NCBI GenBank assembly: GCA_023392205.1
Contig: JAEVZN010000395.1
Span: 1-7,414 of the forward strand
Source of the DNA: Pseudomonadota bacterium
Lineage (GTDB): Bacteria > Pseudomonadota > Alphaproteobacteria > Rhizobiales > Xanthobacteraceae
Direction of reading: 5' to 3'
Length of the DNA stretch: 7,414 nt
The notes beneath the pieces are model-generated. The model had not been told where the DNA came from, ran no database searches, and saw only the letters and a list, made by a program, of their open reading frames with translations. Shown one piece after another: positions 6,583 through 7,414 of this stretch. Every line of letters starts with the position of its first letter. Position 1 is the first letter of the stretch. The translations under genes and the position numbers were made by a program.

Positions 6583-7414
6583 TTACGAACTCTGCGGCAC
6601 CGGATTGCGGGTCGACAATATGAACCACAGCACGAGAGTCAGCACGCCCATAACCAGGACCGCGATCGCAATAGGCCAGGCGGTTGCGCCAAGCAGCGAC
6701 ACCACCAGCGCCCCCATTGCGGCAGCGGTGAATTGCGGCGCAAAACCGAGCAGGGACGAGGCGGCGCCGGCGCGATCGGCAAAGCAGGAGAGGCCACCGG
6801 CCAGCGCCTGAGGAAACACGAGCCCCAACCCGAACAGGTAAACCGCCATCGTTCCCACAAGCGCAAGCGGAGAACTCCATTGCAGGGCGACGATGGCACA
6901 CATCGCGGCGCCGCCGGCAGCCATCATCGCGGCACCATGGCCAATCGTGCGGACAAGGCCCAAGCCCACGACAATGCGGGTGGCAACCATCGTGCCGCCG
7001 AGAAATCCGAAGGCGCCGAGCGTGAAGATGATCGAGAAAGACAGCGGCGTCAGACCGTAATGCGTCTGCATCACGAAGGGGGCGGCCGATAGCCAGGCGA
7101 ATAATCCTGTATAGGAGGCCGCCCCGATTCCAAGAAACAGCACGAAGTCGCGCCGGCGCAGCATCTGCCGGTAATTGGACAGCATGCCGAAAATTGTGGC
7201 CCGCTCCTGCGGCCGTTCGCCGAGAGTCTCCGGCAACTTGCTCCAGACAAAGGTGATCAGCACTGCGCCAAAGGTCAGCAACACTACGAAGGGCGAGCGC
7301 CACCCGAACATGGTGTGCAGCACGCCGCCAATCAGCGGCGCGGATACCGGACCGAGCGCCATCACCATTCCCATCAAGGAAAGCTCGCGGCCGGCGCGCG
7401 GACCGCTGTAAAGG
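6583..7414 (-). CDS. MFS multidrug transporter, Bcr/CflA type (5' end outside the window)
   Basis: This inner-membrane drug:proton antiporter lacks its N-terminus because the gene runs off the right edge. The frame is open to base 7414; the first residues visible are LYSGPRAGRELSLMMG, a loop typical of Bcr/CflA proteins just before helix 5. About 277 residues are visible of an expected 390-410, so roughly 120-130 are missing. Helix 5 carries LGPVSAPLIGG, the antiporter motif C region, and is followed by FGWRSPF and LPETL, both hallmarks of this subfamily. I count eight hydrophobic helices (5-12), with the usual charged central loop (ERPQERA ... RQMLRRRD) between 6 and 7. The TAA stop at 6583-6585 leaves only seven bases to the PBP stop. 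An internal TTG (7377) or ATG (7374) is not the real start because coding similarity continues upstream of both. Substrate cannot be inferred. Confidence 0.92.
   Translation of the reverse strand, partial: LYSGPRAGRELSLMGMVMALGPVSAPLIGGVLHTMFGWRSPFVVLLTFGAVLITFVWSKLPETLGERPQERATIFGMLSNYRQMLRRRDFVLFLGIGAASYTGLFAWLSAAPFVMQTHYGLTPLSFSIIFTLGAFGFLGGTMVATRIVVGLGLVRTIGHGAAMMAAGGAAMCAIVALQWSSPLALVGTMAVYLFGLGLVFPQALAGGLSCFADRAGAASSLLGFAPQFTAAAMGALVVSLLGATAWPIAIAVLVMGVLTLVLWFILSTRNPVPQSS

Noticed and set aside
6424..7303. Long + strand (6424-7092) and alternative - strand (6485-7303) frames over the transporter gene
   Set aside because: The transporter frame has regular hydrophobic helices and Bcr/CflA motifs; these frames are Arg/His/Gln- or Arg/Cys-rich with no recognisable domain.

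Overview
The window looks like chromosomal DNA from an alphaproteobacterium of the order Rhizobiales (Hyphomicrobiales), most likely near the Bradyrhizobium/Rhodopseudomonas/Xanthobacteraceae side. This rests on GlnD, which reads as a close relative of Bradyrhizobium-type GlnD along its whole length, on the high G+C of the core genes, and on palindromic intergenic repeats of a kind I associate with these genomes. No database search was possible, so the assignment is by recognition only.

Layout, left to right: (1) glnD on the + strand, nearly filling the first 2.85 kb; it encodes the bifunctional PII uridylyltransferase/uridylyl-removing enzyme that senses nitrogen status. (2) A short spacer carrying a composite inverted-repeat element (2939-3061). 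(3) A lone gene on the - strand (3077-3835) of clearly lower G+C, about 52% by hand count against about two thirds G+C in sampled glnD lines. Its protein has no name I can give with certainty, but its motif order resembles the uracil-DNA glycosylase (UDG) superfamily. (4) About 610 bases without a confident gene, A+T-rich at first, then containing a second single copy of the repeat (4208-4252). (5) A class A penicillin-binding protein (bifunctional glycosyltransferase/transpeptidase, PBP1A family) on the + strand. (6) The 3'-terminal two thirds of a Bcr/CflA-type drug-resistance MFS transporter on the - strand, convergent with the PBP gene and cut by the right edge of the window.

The core genes (nitrogen signalling, peptidoglycan synthesis, efflux) do not form one pathway and sit on different strands, so I see no operon across the window. 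The part with the character of accessory DNA is 3.06-4.2 kb: a single-gene, low-G+C islet lying between two copies, in the same orientation, of an intergenic repeat, and placed directly after glnD, where murJ (mviN) would be expected from the glnD-mviN operon known in Sinorhizobium. The UDG-like orphan is the best candidate for something undescribed here. A role in nucleic-acid surveillance or phage defence would be speculative.
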